This document shows positions 45,985-54,555 of a stretch of DNA of 64,000 nucleotides, in pieces. Position 1 is the stretch's first letter, and every line of letters begins with the position of its first letter. The notes beneath the pieces are model-generated. The model did no database searches. It was not told where the DNA came from and worked only from the letters and a program-made list of their open reading frames with translations. The stretch comes from Rhodospirillaceae bacterium (lineage in GTDB: Bacteria; Pseudomonadota; Alphaproteobacteria; Kiloniellales; DSM-21159), in assembly GCA_006969625.1 (NCBI GenBank), contig CP030885.1, forward strand, positions 1-64,000. Reading direction: 5' to 3'. Position numbers and translations under genes: made by a program.

Positions 45985-47853
45985 ATGCGCAAGGTGGATG
46001 TCATCGTCGTCGGGGGCGGGCACGCCGGCTGCGAGGCCGCAGCGGTCGCGGCGCGCCTGGGGGCGCGCACCCTGCTGGTGACGCACCGGCGCGACACCAT
46101 CGGCGTCATGTCCTGCAATCCCGCGATCGGCGGCCTGGGCAAGGGGCATCTGGTACGCGAGATCGACGCGCTGGACGGCCTGATGGCGCGGGCCACCGAC
46201 CGCGCCGGCATCCAGTACCGCGTGCTGAACCGCCGCAAGGGCCCGGCCGTCCGCGGGCCGCGCGCCCAGGCCGACCGCAAGCTCTACCGCCAGGCAATCC
46301 AGGATCTCCTGGCCGAGCAGGCGAACCTGGAGATTCTCGAAGCCGAGGTCGCCGACCTGCGGCTGGATGGGGGCGGACGCTGTACCGGTGTGATGACCGC
46401 GGCGGGCGAGGAGATCGCGGCCGCGGCCGTGGTGTTGACCACCGGCACCTTCCTGCGTGGCCTGATCCATCGCGGCGAGGAGCGCACGCCTGCCGGACGC
46501 GTGGGGGAGAGCCCGGCGGTGGCCCTGGCCGAGACCCTGCAGCGCGCCGGCTTCGCCCTCGGCCGCCTGAAGACCGGCACGCCGCCGCGTCTCGACGGCC
46601 GGACCATCGACTGGGACTCGCTCGAGGCGCAGCCGGGCGACGATCCGCCGGAGCCCTTCTCGACCCTGACCGAGACGGTGTGCGTGCCGCAGATCGCCTG
46701 CGCCATCACCTATACCACCGAGGCCGGACACGACCTGATTCGCGCCAACCTGCACCGTGCGCCGATGTACTCCGGCCAGATCGACTCGACGGGCCCGCGC
46801 TATTGCCCCTCGATCGAGGACAAGGTGGTGCGCTTCGCCGACAAGTCGCGCCATCAGATTTTCCTGGAGCCGGAGGGGCTGGACGACGACACGGTCTATC
46901 CCAACGGCATCTCCACCTCGCTGCCGGCCGAGGTGCAGGCGGAATTCCTGGGCGGCATTCCCGGGCTGGCGCGGGCCCAGGTGCTGCAGTGGGGCTACGC
47001 CATCGAATACGACCACGTCGACCCGCGCGAGCTGACCCCGGCGCTGGAGACGCGCCGCCTGCCGGGACTTTATCTCGCCGGCCAGATCAACGGCACCACC
47101 GGCTACGAAGAGGCGGCGGCCCAGGGCCTGATGGCCGGGCTGAACGCGGCGCTGGCGGCCGGCGGTCGCGTCGCGCCCTGGACCCTGGACCGCGCCGAGG
47201 CCTACATCGGCGTGCTGATCGACGACCTGGTGACCCGCGGCGTGACGGAGCCCTACCGCATGTTCACCAGCCGCGCCGAGTATCGCCTGCGGCTGCGCGC
47301 CGACAACGCCGACCAGCGCCTGACGCCGGCCGGGCTGGCGCTCGGCTGCGTCGGCCGGCAGCGGGCCGCCGCCTTCGCCGACAAGATGGCGGCGTTGGAG
47401 CGGGGCCGCGCCCTGGTGGCCGGGTTGAGCGCGACGCCGGATGCGCTGGCCAAGGCGGGCTTCGCCATCAACCGTGACGGCGTGCGGCGCACCGCCTTCG
47501 ACCTGCTGCGCTATCCGGACATCGAGCTGACCGCGCTGACCCGTCTCTGGCCGGAGCTGGCGAACATCCCCCCGGCGGTGGCCACCCAGTTGGAGATCGA
47601 TTCGCGCTATGCCGGCTACCTGGAGCGTCAGGAGGCCGACGTGCGCGCCTTCCGCCGGGACGAAGCCCTCGGTCTGCCGGCCGACCTGGACTATGGCGCC
47701 GTGCACGGTCTCTCGAACGAGGTGCGCGAGACCTTGAGCGCCGCCCGACCGGCGACCCTCGGCGCCGCCAGCCGCATTCCCGGGGTCACGCCCGCGGCGC
47801 TCGTCGCCCTGCTGCGCCATGTCAAGCGGCCGGCCCAGCGGTCCGTCGCCTAG
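45985..47853 (+). CDS. mnmG: tRNA uridine-5-carboxymethylaminomethyl modification enzyme MnmG (GidA)
   Basis: 622 residues from the ATG at 45985; the upstream open frame from 45901 is not conserved. FAD-binding motif [14 protein letters not shown] at the N-terminus, [20 protein letters not shown] and [20 protein letters not shown] are hallmarks. The catalytic cysteines lie in the region around [31 protein letters not shown] and [18 protein letters not shown] mark the C-terminal part. It works with MnmE using methylene-THF and NADH. It is flanked by parS sites. Confidence 0.97.
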   Translation: MRKVDVIVVGGGHAGCEAAAVAARLGARTLLVTHRRDTIGVMSCNPAIGGLGKGHLVREIDALDGLMARATDRAGIQYRVLNRRKGPAVRGPRAQADRKLYRQAIQDLLAEQANLEILEAEVADLRLDGGGRCTGVMTAAGEEIAAAAVVLTTGTFLRGLIHRGEERTPAGRVGESPAVALAETLQRAGFALGRLKTGTPPRLDGRTIDWDSLEAQPGDDPPEPFSTLTETVCVPQIACAITYTTEAGHDLIRANLHRAPMYSGQIDSTGPRYCPSIEDKVVRFADKSRHQIFLEPEGLDDDTVYPNGISTSLPAEVQAEFLGGIPGLARAQVLQWGYAIEYDHVDPRELTPALETRRLPGLYLAGQINGTTGYEEAAAQGLMAGLNAALAAGGRVAPWTLDRAEAYIGVLIDDLVTRGVTEPYRMFTSRAEYRLRLRADNADQRLTPAGLALGCVGRQRAAAFADKMAALERGRALVAGLSATPDALAKAGFAINRDGVRRTAFDLLRYPDIELTALTRLWPELANIPPAVATQLEIDSRYAGYLERQEADVRAFRRDEALGLPADLDYGAVHGLSNEVRETLSAARPATLGAASRIPGVTPAALVALLRHVKRPAQRSVA

Positions 47854-47937
47854 CCGCGTCGCTTGGGCGCCCTCTCGATCGCCGTGCGACAGGGTCGGGG
47901 CGAAGGGGCTGCGCGCGCCTGCGCATGTCCCCTGCGC

Positions 47938-48071
47938 GTCCTTCGACCACCTCAGGACGAAGGTGCCTGCTGAAGCTGGCCATGCTCCGCTTCGTCCTTC
48001 GACCACCTCAGGACGAAGGTGCCTGCCGAAGTTGGCCATGCTCCGCTTCGTCCTGAGCCTGTCGAAGGACG
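47938..48071. repeat. tandem 56-bp repeat with CTTCGACCACCTCAGG palindromes
   Basis: Two 56-bp units starting at 47938 and 47994 differ at only a few bases (GCTGAAGCTGG against GCCGAAGTTGG). A third partial unit from 48050 diverges to the GTCCTGAGCCTGTCGAAGGAC palindrome. The whole mnmG-rsmG gap (47854-48302) otherwise holds parS site 2 and no gene. Confidence 0.88.
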
Positions 48072-48190
48072 CGGGGCAACCTGCGCGAGCCTCCGGCTAA
48101 GCCCGCGCTGCAATGTCGACGTTCGAGCGGTCGGGCCGCTTTCCTCGAAGTCGCCCAGGGTCCTCTGGCAATACCCACCCGGACGACAAA

Positions 48191-48206
48191 GGTTTCACGT
48201 GAAACG
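48191..48206. promoter_or_regulatory. parS site 2
   Basis: GGTTTCACGTGAAACG keeps the invariant core GTTTCACGTGAAAC. It lies in the mnmG-rsmG gap, about 110 bp before rsmG. Confidence 0.93.
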
Positions 48207-48302
48207 CGGGACGGGGGTCTTCCCCCATGATCCCCGCAGTCCACAGGACCCGGCGCGCCCCTGCGGCTTGCCGTTCCGCCGGCGCCGGCGTACCACTACG
48301 CC

Positions 48303-48932
48303 ATGAGCGGCCATGCCATCGCCCGATCCTACGGTCCCGCCGAATTTCAGGCGGACATCGGCGTTTCACGTGAAACGCTGGGCCGTCTGGAGATCTATGC
48401 GGAGCTGTTGCGCAAGTGGAATCGCGCGATCAACCTGGTGGGCGCGGCGACGCTGCCGAATCTCTGGCGGCGGCACATGCTGGACTCCGCCCAGCTCTTG
48501 CCGCTGCTGCCGCCGGGCCGGCCGCGCATCCTCGACCTGGGCAGCGGGGCCGGGTTTCCCGGACTGGTCCTGGCGATCTGCGGGGCCGGGGAGGTGCATT
48601 TGCTCGAGGTCGACCAGAAGAAGGCGACCTTCCTGCGTCAGGTGGCGCGCGCGACGGACACGGTCGTGACGGTGCACGCGGAGCGGATCGAGGCGGTGAG
48701 CGCCCTGCAGGGCGACGTGGTCACTTCCCGTGCGCTGGCGCCCCTGGCGCGGCTGATCGCCTATGCCCGGCCGCTGCTGAAGCCTTCGGGCCTGTGCCTG
48801 TTCCTGAAGGGGCGGGGCGTCGCGGATGAATTGACCGCCTTGCCGAAAGCCATGCAAGATAGGTGCGAGCGCCTGCCGAGTCGGAGCGATCCTGCCGGCT
48901 GCCTCGTACGGCTAGAGGGGCCGCTGACGTGA
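48303..48932 (+). CDS. rsmG: 16S rRNA (guanine-527-N7) methyltransferase
   Basis: 209 residues. It methylates G527 of 16S rRNA using SAM; loss gives low-level streptomycin resistance in many bacteria. RsmG marks: KWNRAINLVGAATL, the SAM motif ILDLGSGAGFPGLVLAI, LLEVDQKKATFLRQVAR, VTSRALAPLARL and LFLKGRG. The codons GVSRET near residue 20 are written by parS site 3. The stop overlaps the parA GTG by 4 bases. Confidence 0.96.
   Translation: MSGHAIARSYGPAEFQADIGVSRETLGRLEIYAELLRKWNRAINLVGAATLPNLWRRHMLDSAQLLPLLPPGRPRILDLGSGAGFPGLVLAICGAGEVHLLEVDQKKATFLRQVARATDTVVTVHAERIEAVSALQGDVVTSRALAPLARLIAYARPLLKPSGLCLFLKGRGVADELTALPKAMQDRCERLPSRSDPAGCLVRLEGPLT
48362..48377. promoter_or_regulatory. parS site 3, inside rsmG
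   Basis: CGTTTCACGTGAAACG lies within the rsmG coding sequence, about 60 bases after its start. The perfect palindromic core extends to 18 bp (GCGTTTCACGTGAAACGC). Confidence 0.93.
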
Positions 48933-49771
48933 GCCTACAAGATATCGACAACCTGACGCCGGAGCCGGAGCATCCGGGGCCGCGTGTGCTGGCCATCGCC
49001 AATCAGAAGGGCGGCGTCGGCAAGACCACCACCGCGATCAATCTGGCCACCGCCCTGGCCGCCTGCGGCAAGCGCGTGCTGATCGTCGATCTCGACCCGC
49101 AGGGCAACGCCTCGACCGGCGTCGGGCTCGACTGGCGCCGCCGCGGACCGACGATCTACGAAGCGCTGCTCGGCAGCACGCCGCTGAACGACTGCGTGGT
49201 CGACACGCCGGTGCCGAACATGGCGATCGTCCCCTCCTCGGTCGACCTCTCGGGTGCCGAGGTGGAGCTGGTCGCGGCCGAGCGGCGCGACACGCGGCTG
49301 CGTGCGGCCCTGCACCAGGAGCGCGCGCGCTGGGACTATGTGCTGATCGACTGCCCGCCGGCGCTCGGCCTGCTGACGGTCAACGCCCTGGTGGCGGCTG
49401 ACGCGGTGCTGGTGCCGCTGCAGGCCGAATTCTATGCCCTGGAGGGCCTGAGCCACCTGCTGCGCACCATCGAGCGGGTGCGCCGCGCCCTCAACCCGGC
49501 CCTGGTGTTGCAGGGCGTGGTGTTGACCATGTACGACCGGCGCAACAATCTCTGCGACCTGGTCGCCAAGGACGTTCGCGCCTATCTGGGCGACCGGGTC
49601 TACCGCACGGTCATCCCCCGCAACGTACGCGTCTCCGAGGCGCCCTCCCACGGCAAGCCGGTGCTGCTCTACGACCTCGCCTGCGCCGGCGCGCAGGCCT
49701 ACGTGCACCTTGCCGGCGAGATGCTGCGCCGCGAGGAGGGTGCCGGCGCCACGGCGGCGCTGGCCTCCTGA
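48929..49771 (+). CDS. parA: Chromosome partitioning ATPase ParA
   Basis: 280 residues from a GTG behind AGAGGGG, overlapping the rsmG stop. ParA forms DNA-bound dimers whose ATP hydrolysis by ParB moves the origins apart. The deviant Walker A motif ANQKGGVGKTTT, Walker A' VDLDPQGNAST, the Walker B-type strand YVLIDCPPALGLLTVNAL and the DNA-binding Arg region near the C-terminus are intact. A roughly 20-residue N-terminal extension precedes the fold. It forms an operon with rsmG and parB. Confidence 0.97.
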   Translation: MSLQDIDNLTPEPEHPGPRVLAIANQKGGVGKTTTAINLATALAACGKRVLIVDLDPQGNASTGVGLDWRRRGPTIYEALLGSTPLNDCVVDTPVPNMAIVPSSVDLSGAEVELVAAERRDTRLRAALHQERARWDYVLIDCPPALGLLTVNALVAADAVLVPLQAEFYALEGLSHLLRTIERVRRALNPALVLQGVVLTMYDRRNNLCDLVAKDVRAYLGDRVYRTVIPRNVRVSEAPSHGKPVLLYDLACAGAQAYVHLAGEMLRREEGAGATAALAS

Positions 49772-49827
49772 CCGCACCCGCCAAGTCCGTCCCCAGCATG
49801 CCATCGTCGTCTTTCCAGGAGGGGGCC

Positions 49828-50760
49828 GTGAGCGACACGCCGCCCGACAATCCCGACAAGCGCACCAACCTCGGCCGCGGCCTGGCCGCCCTGCTCGGCG
49901 AGGAGGGCGAGGACTACGGCAGCCTCGACCGGGTGCGCTCCAGCAAGCAGGTGCCGATCGAGCGGCTGCATCCCAGCCGGGTGCAGCCGCGCACCCGCTT
50001 CGACGCCGAGGCCCTGGACGCGCTCGCCGCCTCGATCCGCGAGCAGGGCATCCTGCAGCCGATCCTGGTCCGCCGCCATCCCGAGCGGCCGAGCGACTTC
50101 GAGATCGTCGCCGGCGAGCGGCGCTGGCGCGCGGCCCAGCAGGCGCAGCTCCACGAGGTCCCGGTGACGATCCGCGAGCTCGACGACTCGACGGCCCTCG
50201 AGCTGGCGATCGTCGAGAACGTGCAGCGACAGGACCTCAACCCGCTGGAAGAGGCCGAAGGCTACCGCCGCCTGGTCGAGGAGTTCGGCCATAGCCAGGA
50301 GGAGCTGGCGCGGCTGATCGGCAAGTCGCGCCCGCACATCGCCAACACCCTGCGGCTGCTGAACCTGCCGGAGCCGGTGCGCGCCTACCTGAGCGACGGG
50401 CGCCTGTCGGCCGGGCACGGGCGCGCGTTGCTCGGCGCCGCCGCGCCGGAGACCCTGGCCTCCGAGGTGGTCGCTAAGGGCCTGTCGGTGCGCGAGACCG
50501 AGAAGCTGGCCAACGCCGCCAAGGGGACCGAAAGCCGGCCCCGGCCGCGCGGCCGGCGTGCCGCGCCGGAGAAGGACGCCGACACCCTGGCGCTGGAGCG
50601 CGACCTCTCGGCCCTGCTCGGCCTGCGCGTCACCATCGAGATCCGCGGCGAGGGCGGCACCCTGGCGATCCACTACAACACGCTCGAGCAGCTCGACGAC
50701 GTGCTGCACCGCCTCAATCAGTCCGGTCCGGGCGCGCCCGAGGCGGGCGGGGAGGCCTAG
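49828..50760 (+). CDS. parB: Chromosome partitioning CTPase/DNA-binding protein ParB
   Basis: 310 residues from a GTG directly behind CCAGGAGGGGG. ParB binds parS, loads as a CTP-dependent clamp and recruits ParA. It opens with a ParA-stimulating Leu-Gly-Arg-Gly motif (NLGRGLAALLGE). The CTP pocket boxes are present (GERRWRAAQQA and ENVQRQDLNPLEEA). An HTH follows (EELARLIGKSRPHIANTLRL), then the linker and a dimerising C-terminus. Three parS sites lie 1.4 to 4 kb upstream. In many alphaproteobacteria holA or lptE/leuS follow; here a cyclase gene converges instead. Confidence 0.97.
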   Translation: MSDTPPDNPDKRTNLGRGLAALLGEEGEDYGSLDRVRSSKQVPIERLHPSRVQPRTRFDAEALDALAASIREQGILQPILVRRHPERPSDFEIVAGERRWRAAQQAQLHEVPVTIRELDDSTALELAIVENVQRQDLNPLEEAEGYRRLVEEFGHSQEELARLIGKSRPHIANTLRLLNLPEPVRAYLSDGRLSAGHGRALLGAAAPETLASEVVAKGLSVRETEKLANAAKGTESRPRPRGRRAAPEKDADTLALERDLSALLGLRVTIEIRGEGGTLAIHYNTLEQLDDVLHRLNQSGPGAPEAGGEA

Positions 50761-50866
50761 GGGAGGCGAGGGGCAGGCGGCCCGGTTTCTCGCTCTGCGC
50801 CTTGCAGCAACCCGCGCCCGCATCGAAAGACGCGAGGTGATGTGGCTTGGCCGACCCACGGTGAGC

Positions 50867-50897
50867 CCTTCGTCCTTCGGCTTGCTCAGGACGACGG
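50867..50897. repeat. CTTCGTCCTTCG-type palindrome after parB
   Basis: CCTTCGTCCTTCGGCTTGCTC...ACGACGG is a member of the dispersed palindrome family. It lies between the convergent parB and cyclase genes, where it may separate their transcripts. Confidence 0.7.
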
Positions 50898-50936
50898 ATG
50901 CGGCGTAGTCACAGTGACTGTCCAGATGATGCGTCT

Positions 50937-52388
50937 TCAGTCGGCCAAAACCACAAGATCAAGTGGCTCGGCCACACCTTCGATCTGCTCCGCGTCGAGC
51001 GCGCGCAGGCCCTGCGGCACGGCGTAGCCCTGCTGGCGCGCGCGCGCCAGGGCCTCGGCGGTGGCCAGCGCCCGGGTGCCGGCGGTCTTGTTGTGCTTCT
51101 CCAGCTTGGCGGCGAGGTTGACCGGATCGCCGATGACGGTGATCTCCAGGCGGCTCTCGTCGCCGACGGCGCCGAACAGCACGCGGCCGACCGTGACGGC
51201 ACCGTTGACCCGCGGCGCCGGCAGGTTTTCGGCTTGCCGCTCCGCCTCCCAGTCCGCCGCCGCCGCCATCACCGCGTCGAGCGCCGTCAGGGCGTCGCGG
51301 GCGTAGCCGGCGCTCGGCGCGGCGGCGCCGAAACTGGCCATGATCCCGTCGCCGAGGAACTTGTCGATCGAGCCGCCGTGGCGCTGCAGCACCGGGATCA
51401 CCCGCGCCTGGTACTCGGCCAGCAGCGCCATCACTTCGGCGGGCTCGGCGCGCTCGACCAGCCGGGTGAAGCCGCGCAGGTCGAGGAAGACCACCGCCGC
51501 CTCGCGCAGTTCGCCCTGGCCGGCGGCGATGGTCTCCTCGGCGCCCTTGATCTGGCGCGCCACCTCCGGCGCGAAGAAGCGCGACAGCTCCTCGGCCGCC
51601 ATGCCCTCGGCGACCGAGCGGACCAGCAGCGCGCGGCCCCGCCACAGGGCGGCGCTGAGGATCAAGGTCACCGTCAGGATCGAGATGATCTTGTCGAACT
51701 CGGCGCCGAGCAGCAGCGCGTTGGCGGTCATGTACTCGACGTAGTCGCGGGTGATCATCATCTGGCCGCCCTCGGAGGCGACGACGAAAAAGATCATCCC
51801 GCCCCAGCCGGCGGCGGCGAGCAGGCCGGTCAGCAGCACGAAGCGCGGGTCGAAGCGCAGCGCGCGCAGGCCGATGAAGATGAAGACGTAGAGCAGGGTC
51901 GGCGCCTTCAGATAGAAGCTGGGCGGCTGGCCGTACTGCAGGTGGAACGACCAGATCAGCAGCATCAACAGCCCGATGTCGAACAGCGCCGAGAAGGCCA
52001 GCGCCCAGTCGGGCAGGCGGGCGCGGTAGGACCAGACCAGGCGGATCAGGGTGAGCACCAGATAGGTGCCGAGGATGTAGGGCACCGGCTGGAAGGGCGC
52101 GTCGGCCGCGTAGGTCTTCGGCGAGACCAGGTAGAGCAGGCCGAAGGTCACCACGATGGTGAGCTGCACCCAGCCGATCAGCCGCTCGGAGGCGTCCTCC
52201 TGGCGGGCGATCGCCTCGCGCACGCGCAAGGGGAGCTGCGTCTCCAGGCGCGGGGCCAGGCGCGGGCGCCAGCCGCGGCCGGCCGGACGTGGCGCCGTGT
52301 CGGCCGCCCGCGGCAGGTGGCCTTCGGGCGCCGGGGCGAGCTGCGGCGGCGGCCCCGCTTCGCGTATGGTGGTGGCGTCGGTCGCCAT
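50937..52388 (-). CDS. Membrane-bound class III adenylate/guanylate cyclase
   Basis: 483 residues from the ATG at 52388 (GGGAGG 8 bases upstream). After a Pro/Ala-rich cytosolic start come about six membrane helices (roughly 75-275) and a short HAMP-like linker. The C-terminal catalytic domain (about 310-480) carries both metal Asp residues (VVFLDLRGFTRL and KFLGDGIMASFGA), the Lys that reads the base, and the transition-state region GDPVNLAAKLEKHNK, where the usual Arg is Lys. It probably makes cAMP, sensing something through its membrane part. An MBL-fold hydrolase, a possible cyclic nucleotide phosphodiesterase, lies 1.1 kb upstream. Confidence 0.92.
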   Translation of the reverse strand: MATDATTIREAGPPPQLAPAPEGHLPRAADTAPRPAGRGWRPRLAPRLETQLPLRVREAIARQEDASERLIGWVQLTIVVTFGLLYLVSPKTYAADAPFQPVPYILGTYLVLTLIRLVWSYRARLPDWALAFSALFDIGLLMLLIWSFHLQYGQPPSFYLKAPTLLYVFIFIGLRALRFDPRFVLLTGLLAAAGWGGMIFFVVASEGGQMMITRDYVEYMTANALLLGAEFDKIISILTVTLILSAALWRGRALLVRSVAEGMAAEELSRFFAPEVARQIKGAEETIAAGQGELREAAVVFLDLRGFTRLVERAEPAEVMALLAEYQARVIPVLQRHGGSIDKFLGDGIMASFGAAAPSAGYARDALTALDAVMAAAADWEAERQAENLPAPRVNGAVTVGRVLFGAVGDESRLEITVIGDPVNLAAKLEKHNKTAGTRALATAEALARARQQGYAVPQGLRALDAEQIEGVAEPLDLVVLAD

Positions 52389-52531
52389 GCTTCGCGCCTC
52401 CCGGCCCTGCGAAAACCGCTTGGATCTGCCATATGGGGGCCGCGGCGGCACACGGTCGAGCCACATCCGCGTGAAGGCCCTGCGAGCCGCCGGCAAGTCG
52501 CCGGGCGGCTCGCTGTGCGCTCGCACGGGCG

Positions 52532-53407
52532 TCAGCGCGGCCCCAAGGTTTCCACCCACAGACTGGTCTCCTGCGCGCCGGGCTCCAGCGGCAGGTCGGC
52601 GACGGGGCTGGCCGCGACCTCGCTCGCCAGCCGCGTGGTCGCCCAGCGGCTCGACCAGAGCGGGCGCACGGCGCCGAGCGCCAGCAGCGGCGCCCAGGCC
52701 TGCTGCTCGTTGTAGCCGCGCCAGGTCCAGGCGGCGGGGTAGGGGTCCGGCAGCAGGATGTCGTGGACGTGGATCAGCACGCCGGCGGGCAGGGACGGCA
52801 GGAGGCGCGCGACGAAGAGGTCGACGTCGCTGCCCGGCACCAGGATGTGGCTGGAGTCGATGGAGACCAGGTCGCCCGGCGCGAGCTCCGCGAAAAGCGC
52901 CGGGTCGGCCGCCTGCAGCGTGCAGCGGTGCAAGGCGACGGGCAGGTCGTGCAGGTCGGCGCGCGGCGCCGGGTCGATGGCGTCGACGCGCGCGGTCAGG
53001 CCGCCGTCGGCCAGGGCGCGGGCCAGGAAGCGGGTGGAGTGCCCGGCGCCGATCTCCAGGATGCGCCGCGGCGCGCGGTCGCGCACCAGCGCGTAGGCGA
53101 CGGCCGCGTCGAGCCGCGGGAACCAGGATTGCCGCCAGCGCGGCTGCGGCGGCGGCGCCTCGGCCCCGATCGACCGCAGCGCCTCGGCGTGGCGGGCGAG
53201 CAGGGCGAGGACCGCGCGGAAGGCGCCCTCGGCCGCGGCGAAGCGCGCGGCGACCGCCGGGTAGGGCGGCAGCCTGGCCGGGTCGGGCAGGCTGGCGGCG
53301 TAGCGATAGGGGATGAAGAGGCCGCGCGGCGGACCCTGGCCGATCAGGGTCTGCAGCCCGAGCAGGCGCGCCCGTGCGGCGCCGCGTACGCCTGCGTCGC
53401 CGCTCAT
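52532..53407 (-). CDS. SAM-dependent methyltransferase (Methyltransf_24-like)
   Basis: 291 residues from the ATG at 53407; the open frame runs to 53461 and the start is not certain. The SAM loop is ILEIGAGHSTRFLARAL (about 133-149). A later acidic site is VSIDSSHILVPGSDV, and VLIHVHDILLPDPYP is the typical block of class I methyltransferases acting on sugars or small molecules. The N-terminal 100 residues are helical and not conserved in anything I recognise. The substrate is unknown. It is co-directional with the MBL-fold gene upstream (69 bp). Confidence 0.83.
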   Translation of the reverse strand: MSGDAGVRGAARARLLGLQTLIGQGPPRGLFIPYRYAASLPDPARLPPYPAVAARFAAAEGAFRAVLALLARHAEALRSIGAEAPPPQPRWRQSWFPRLDAAVAYALVRDRAPRRILEIGAGHSTRFLARALADGGLTARVDAIDPAPRADLHDLPVALHRCTLQAADPALFAELAPGDLVSIDSSHILVPGSDVDLFVARLLPSLPAGVLIHVHDILLPDPYPAAWTWRGYNEQQAWAPLLALGAVRPLWSSRWATTRLASEVAASPVADLPLEPGAQETSLWVETLGPR

Positions 53408-53476
53408 CGCGCCGCAGCCCTCGTACGCATACGCGCCGTGTTCGGCAGCTCGCGTCCGCATCGCGGCGGCCCGGCG

Positions 53477-54373
53477 TCAGGGCGCAAGGACCAGGCCCTC
53501 GTATGCCACCACCGTGCCGGGGCGTGCGGCCTCGGCCTCGGCGGCGACCTGGTCCATGAAGCCGTCGTCGTGGGAGGGATCGTGGTGGAAGATCGCCAGC
53601 CGTTTGGCCTGCGCCGCCTCGCACAGGCGTACGCCTTCCTGCCAGGTGGAATGGCCCCAGCCCTCGTACCTGGGGAATTCCGCGTCGGTGTAGCTGCAGT
53701 CGTAGATCACGATGTCGGCGTCGCGGATCAGCCCCAGCACGTTCGCGTCCGGCGTGCCGGGCGTATGTTCCGTATCGGTGACGTAGCAGATCGACTTTCC
53801 GCCGTACTCGACGCGGTAGCCGGTGGCACGGTTCGGGTGGTTCAGGCTGGCGGTGCGCAGGGTCACGTGCGGGCGCGGCGTCAGGGTGGCGCCGGCCTCG
53901 AAGTCGCGATAGTCGACCTGGGCGCCGAAGATTGCCGGCGGCACCGGGAACAGCGGTGCCGCCATGAACTTGCAGAGCACGGCGTGCAGGCTCGAGTCGG
54001 GCTTCAGGTGGCCGGCCCAGAAGCTGATCTTCGAGCCGGGGCAGAAGGCCGGCGCGAAGAAGGGGATGCCGGCGATGTGGTCGTGGTGGGTGTGGGTCAG
54101 GAAGACGTCGAGGCTCTGGCCCTGGCCGCCGGACTCCGCCATCAGCGCCTGGCCGAGCGGGCGCAGCCCGGTGCCGCCGTCGAAGATCAGCACGTCGTCG
54201 CCGCAGCGGACCTCCAGGCAGGAGGTGTTGCCGCCGTAGCGCTCGTACTCGTGGCCGGGACAGGCGATCGAGCCGCGCGTGCCCCAGAAGCGCACGAAGA
54301 AGTCGGGCAGCGCCTCGCGCGCCGCAGCCGCATCCGGCGCGGCGACCTGGCTCTCGCGGGTGGCGTCGCTCAA
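53477..54373 (-). CDS. MBL-fold metallohydrolase, possible class II cyclic nucleotide phosphodiesterase
   Basis: 298 residues from a TTG at 54373 (AGAGGTG upstream); no ATG or GTG fits the conserved start FFVRFWGTRGSIACPG. The metal-binding motif THTHHDHIAG is complete, followed by the His in LNHPNRATGY, Asp in YVTDTEHTPG and a C-terminal His pair (IFHHDPSHDD). The WGTRGSI...GGNTSCLEV entry matches a group often annotated as cAMP phosphodiesterase-like. Location near a class III cyclase supports a cyclic nucleotide link but does not prove it. Confidence 0.85.
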   Translation of the reverse strand: MSDATRESQVAAPDAAAAREALPDFFVRFWGTRGSIACPGHEYERYGGNTSCLEVRCGDDVLIFDGGTGLRPLGQALMAESGGQGQSLDVFLTHTHHDHIAGIPFFAPAFCPGSKISFWAGHLKPDSSLHAVLCKFMAAPLFPVPPAIFGAQVDYRDFEAGATLTPRPHVTLRTASLNHPNRATGYRVEYGGKSICYVTDTEHTPGTPDANVLGLIRDADIVIYDCSYTDAEFPRYEGWGHSTWQEGVRLCEAAQAKRLAIFHHDPSHDDGFMDQVAAEAEAARPGTVVAYEGLVLAP

Positions 54374-54555
54374 GACTGCACCTCTGGCCCCCTCGGCGCA
54401 CCGCAGGTCGAATGCACAACCTAGGACCTGCCGGCGCCGCCGACAAAGGCTAATCCGGCCGGCTGGACCGCCGCTGTGATGTCCGTCACACTCCGCCGCC
54501 CTTCCACATTCCGCCACCCTTCATTCTGCCGCCCTTCGTCCGCTCCGCAGGTTTC

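Noticed and set aside
47938..48071. CRISPR array or minisatellite gene
   Set aside because: Only two full units with no spacers; the units contain dispersed palindromes instead.
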